A DNA stretch of 53,406 nucleotides, taken from positions 1 to 53,406 of the forward strand of contig JANQQW010000356.1 of NCBI GenBank assembly GCA_028284885.1, written 5' to 3'. The DNA is from Planctomycetaceae bacterium (GTDB taxonomy: Bacteria > Planctomycetota > Planctomycetia > Planctomycetales > Planctomycetaceae). Positions 51,781 to 53,406 of the stretch are shown here, piece after piece. Each line of letters begins with the position of its first letter. Position 1 is the first letter of the stretch. The notes below the pieces were generated by a model. That model was not told the DNA's origin. It saw nothing but the letters and a program-made list of their open reading frames with translations, and did not search any database. Position numbers and translations under genes: made by a program.

Positions 51781-53406
51781 GTGTCGACCGACGTCGTCCG
51801 CCCCGACGCGGCTCCGGCCGTTCCCGCCTGGCGGAGCCGCGCACTCGTCGTGGCCTTCCTCGCCGGCTGGCTCGTGTTGGCCGGCCGACTCGTGCAGCTG
51901 CAGGTCTGGAGCCGCGACGACCTCTCCGACCGCGTCGCCCGGCAGCAGTCCCTCACCGAGACGATCCCGGCCCGACCGGGCGACGTCGTCGACCGGCACG
52001 GCCGCGTGCTCGCGACGACCGTCACCGCCCGCAGCCTGTTCGTCGTTCCGTCACGAATCGAGGACCCGACCGCCGTCGCCGAGAAGCTGGCCGGTCTCCT
52101 CGACCTGGACGCCGACGCGCTCGCCCGGCGGATCGAGACGAACGCCGACAAGCACTTCCTGTGGGTCCGACGCCGCATCGACGAGGAAACGGCCGACCGC
52201 GTACGAAAGGCCGAGCTGCCGCCGCGGACGTGGGGCTTCCGCGAGGAGTTCCAGCGACGGTACCCGCACGGCCGGCTCGCCTGCCACGTGCTCGGGCTGC
52301 GGGACGTCGACGGCGTCGGTCGCGGGGGAGTCGAGCAGAGCCAGGACGCCGTCCTCCGCGGAACGGACGGTCGCCGCACACTCGTCCGGGACGCCCGCGG
52401 CCGCGTGATCGACGTGCGCGACCACGTCGCCTCCCGAGCCGTTCCCGGGCGGACGGTCGTGCTCACCATCGACTCCGTCGTCCAGGACTTCACCGAGGAA
52501 CGGCTGGAGGAGCTGGTCGAGGAGTGGCGGCCGTTGTCGGCCTGTGCGGTCGTCGTCGACGTGCCGACGTGCGAGCTGCTCGCCGTCGTCTCGATGCCGG
52601 ACTTCGACCCGGACGACCCGCGGAACGTCGCCCCGACCGCGTGGAAGAACACGACCGTCGCGTCGGTGTTCGAGCCGGGCTCGACGTTCAAGCCGTTCCT
52701 CGTCGCCCGCGCCCTGGAGGCCGGTCTCGTCGAGCGGGACGAGCTGATCCACTGCGAGAACGGTGCCTACCGCATGGGGCCGCGGGTGCTGCACGACCAC
52801 CACCGCTACGGCCACCTGTCCCTCGCGGACGTCCTCGTGAAGTCGAGCAACATCGGGATGGCGAAGCTGGGCGAGCGGCTGGGCAACCCGGCCCTGTTCG
52901 ACGCCGTCACCGCGTTCGGCTTCGGCCGCCGAACCGGCGTCGAGCTGCCGGGCGAGGTGCACGGTCTGCTGCGGCCGCTGTCGAAGTGGGACGTCTACTC
53001 GACCGGCTCGATCCCGATGGGGCAGGAGATCGGCGTGACGCCGATGCAGCTCGCCGCCGCCCACGCCGCCCTCGCCCACGGCGGCGTCCTCCGGCACCCG
53101 CGGCTGGTGAAGCAGATCGTCGACGCGGACGACGCCCCGCTCGCCGAGGCCCCGTACGAGCCGCCGGTCGTCTCCTCGGAGGTCGTCTCGTCCGACGTGG
53201 CCGACTGGGTCGTCGGCGTCGCCATGCGTGCGGTCGTCGAGCGGGGAACCGGGAAGCGGGCCCGCATCGAGGGGTACGACGTCTTCGGCAAGACGGGCAC
53301 CGCCCAGAAGGTCGATCCCGAGACCGGTCGCTACTCCTCGACGCGTCACGTCTGCAACTTCGTCTGCGGCGCCCCGGCCGACGCGCCGCGGGTGATCGTG
53401 CTGGTC
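51781..53406 (+). CDS. ftsI: Penicillin-binding protein, FtsI/PBP2 type (3' end cut by window)
   Basis: The transpeptidase cross-links septal or lateral peptidoglycan. 542 residues are visible from the GTG at 51781, with no stop before the window edge. An N-terminal membrane helix (about 23-40) precedes the PBP dimerisation domain, starting 'RPGDVVDRHGRVLA'. The transpeptidase domain has all three motifs: SxxK 'STFK' (301-304), SxN 'SSN' (355-357) and KTG (504-506). An intact transpeptidase in this planctomycete supports a peptidoglycan wall. Whether it is FtsI or a SpoVD-like enzyme cannot be settled without the C-terminus. Confidence 0.94.
   Translation, partial: MSTDVVRPDAAPAVPAWRSRALVVAFLAGWLVLAGRLVQLQVWSRDDLSDRVARQQSLTETIPARPGDVVDRHGRVLATTVTARSLFVVPSRIEDPTAVAEKLAGLLDLDADALARRIETNADKHFLWVRRRIDEETADRVRKAELPPRTWGFREEFQRRYPHGRLACHVLGLRDVDGVGRGGVEQSQDAVLRGTDGRRTLVRDARGRVIDVRDHVASRAVPGRTVVLTIDSVVQDFTEERLEELVEEWRPLSACAVVVDVPTCELLAVVSMPDFDPDDPRNVAPTAWKNTTVASVFEPGSTFKPFLVARALEAGLVERDELIHCENGAYRMGPRVLHDHHRYGHLSLADVLVKSSNIGMAKLGERLGNPALFDAVTAFGFGRRTGVELPGEVHGLLRPLSKWDVYSTGSIPMGQEIGVTPMQLAAAHAALAHGGVLRHPRLVKQIVDADDAPLAEAPYEPPVVSSEVVSSDVADWVVGVAMRAVVERGTGKRARIEGYDVFGKTGTAQKVDPETGRYSSTRHVCNFVCGAPADAPRVIVLV

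Overview
The window is a high-GC, gene-dense chromosomal segment from a planctomycete. The family signatures are clear: a secreted heme-motif/DUF1549/DUF1553 protein paired with a DUF1501 protein and facing a sulfatase, a TIGR02996-type domain with leucine-rich repeats, a Uma2 endonuclease, patatin and HEAT proteins of planctomycete style, frequent GTG/TTG starts, and several families of short intergenic repeats. Genus and species cannot be fixed from the sequence alone. Nothing indicates a plasmid or an intact prophage; no rRNA, complete tRNA or CRISPR array was seen.

Layout. 1-4.5 kb: partial SOUL-like gene, LRR protein, queF, Ldh_2 oxidoreductase and a stand-alone receiver. 4.5-6.2 kb: a membrane protein tightly followed by a CHAT-domain (caspase-like) gene of visibly lower GC. 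6.2-9.6 kb: fmt, def and nadB on the minus strand. 9.66-10.1 kb: a small gene bracketed by inverted repeats. 10.1-16 kb: a thioredoxin-like/cytochrome c pair, a CPBP protease, cysE, small membrane proteins and a divergent Nramp-like transporter. 16-24 kb: PQQ-propeller protein, a lipoprotein, a Uma2 cassette between direct repeats, an AroE-like protein, a HEAT lipoprotein and a membrane-anchored patatin. 24-27 kb: three hypothetical minus genes and a UbiA/MqnP prenyltransferase. 27-36 kb: the DUF1501 / DUF1549-1553 / sulfatase / HAD region and class II aldolase. 36-45 kb: a 972-residue secreted protein, a LolCDE/MacB-like ABC pair, a CobW-type GTPase and an NHL-propeller protein. 45-48.5 kb: a redoxin, a coiled-coil secreted protein and a TGS GTPase. 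48.8-53.4 kb: a cell-wall cluster of rsmH, a LysM membrane protein, an ftsL-like gene and ftsI (cut by the window end).

The strongest unexplained structure is in the spaces between genes. At least five families of short repeats occur. One is a 100-101 bp inverted pair of hairpins present three times (27.0, 34.9 and 48.6 kb); its stems differ between copies but remain self-complementary. A second is a 21-bp palindrome family (18.9, 19.6-19.8 and 28.7-28.8 kb) that brackets the Uma2 gene. Further items worth a second look are the CHAT gene, a hairpin that hides a ribosome binding site at 13.4 kb, an Nramp-like protein without the canonical metal motifs, and a repeat-rich LysM protein overlapping rsmH.

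Coordinates and translations were read directly from the sequence. Family assignments come from motif recognition, with no database search.
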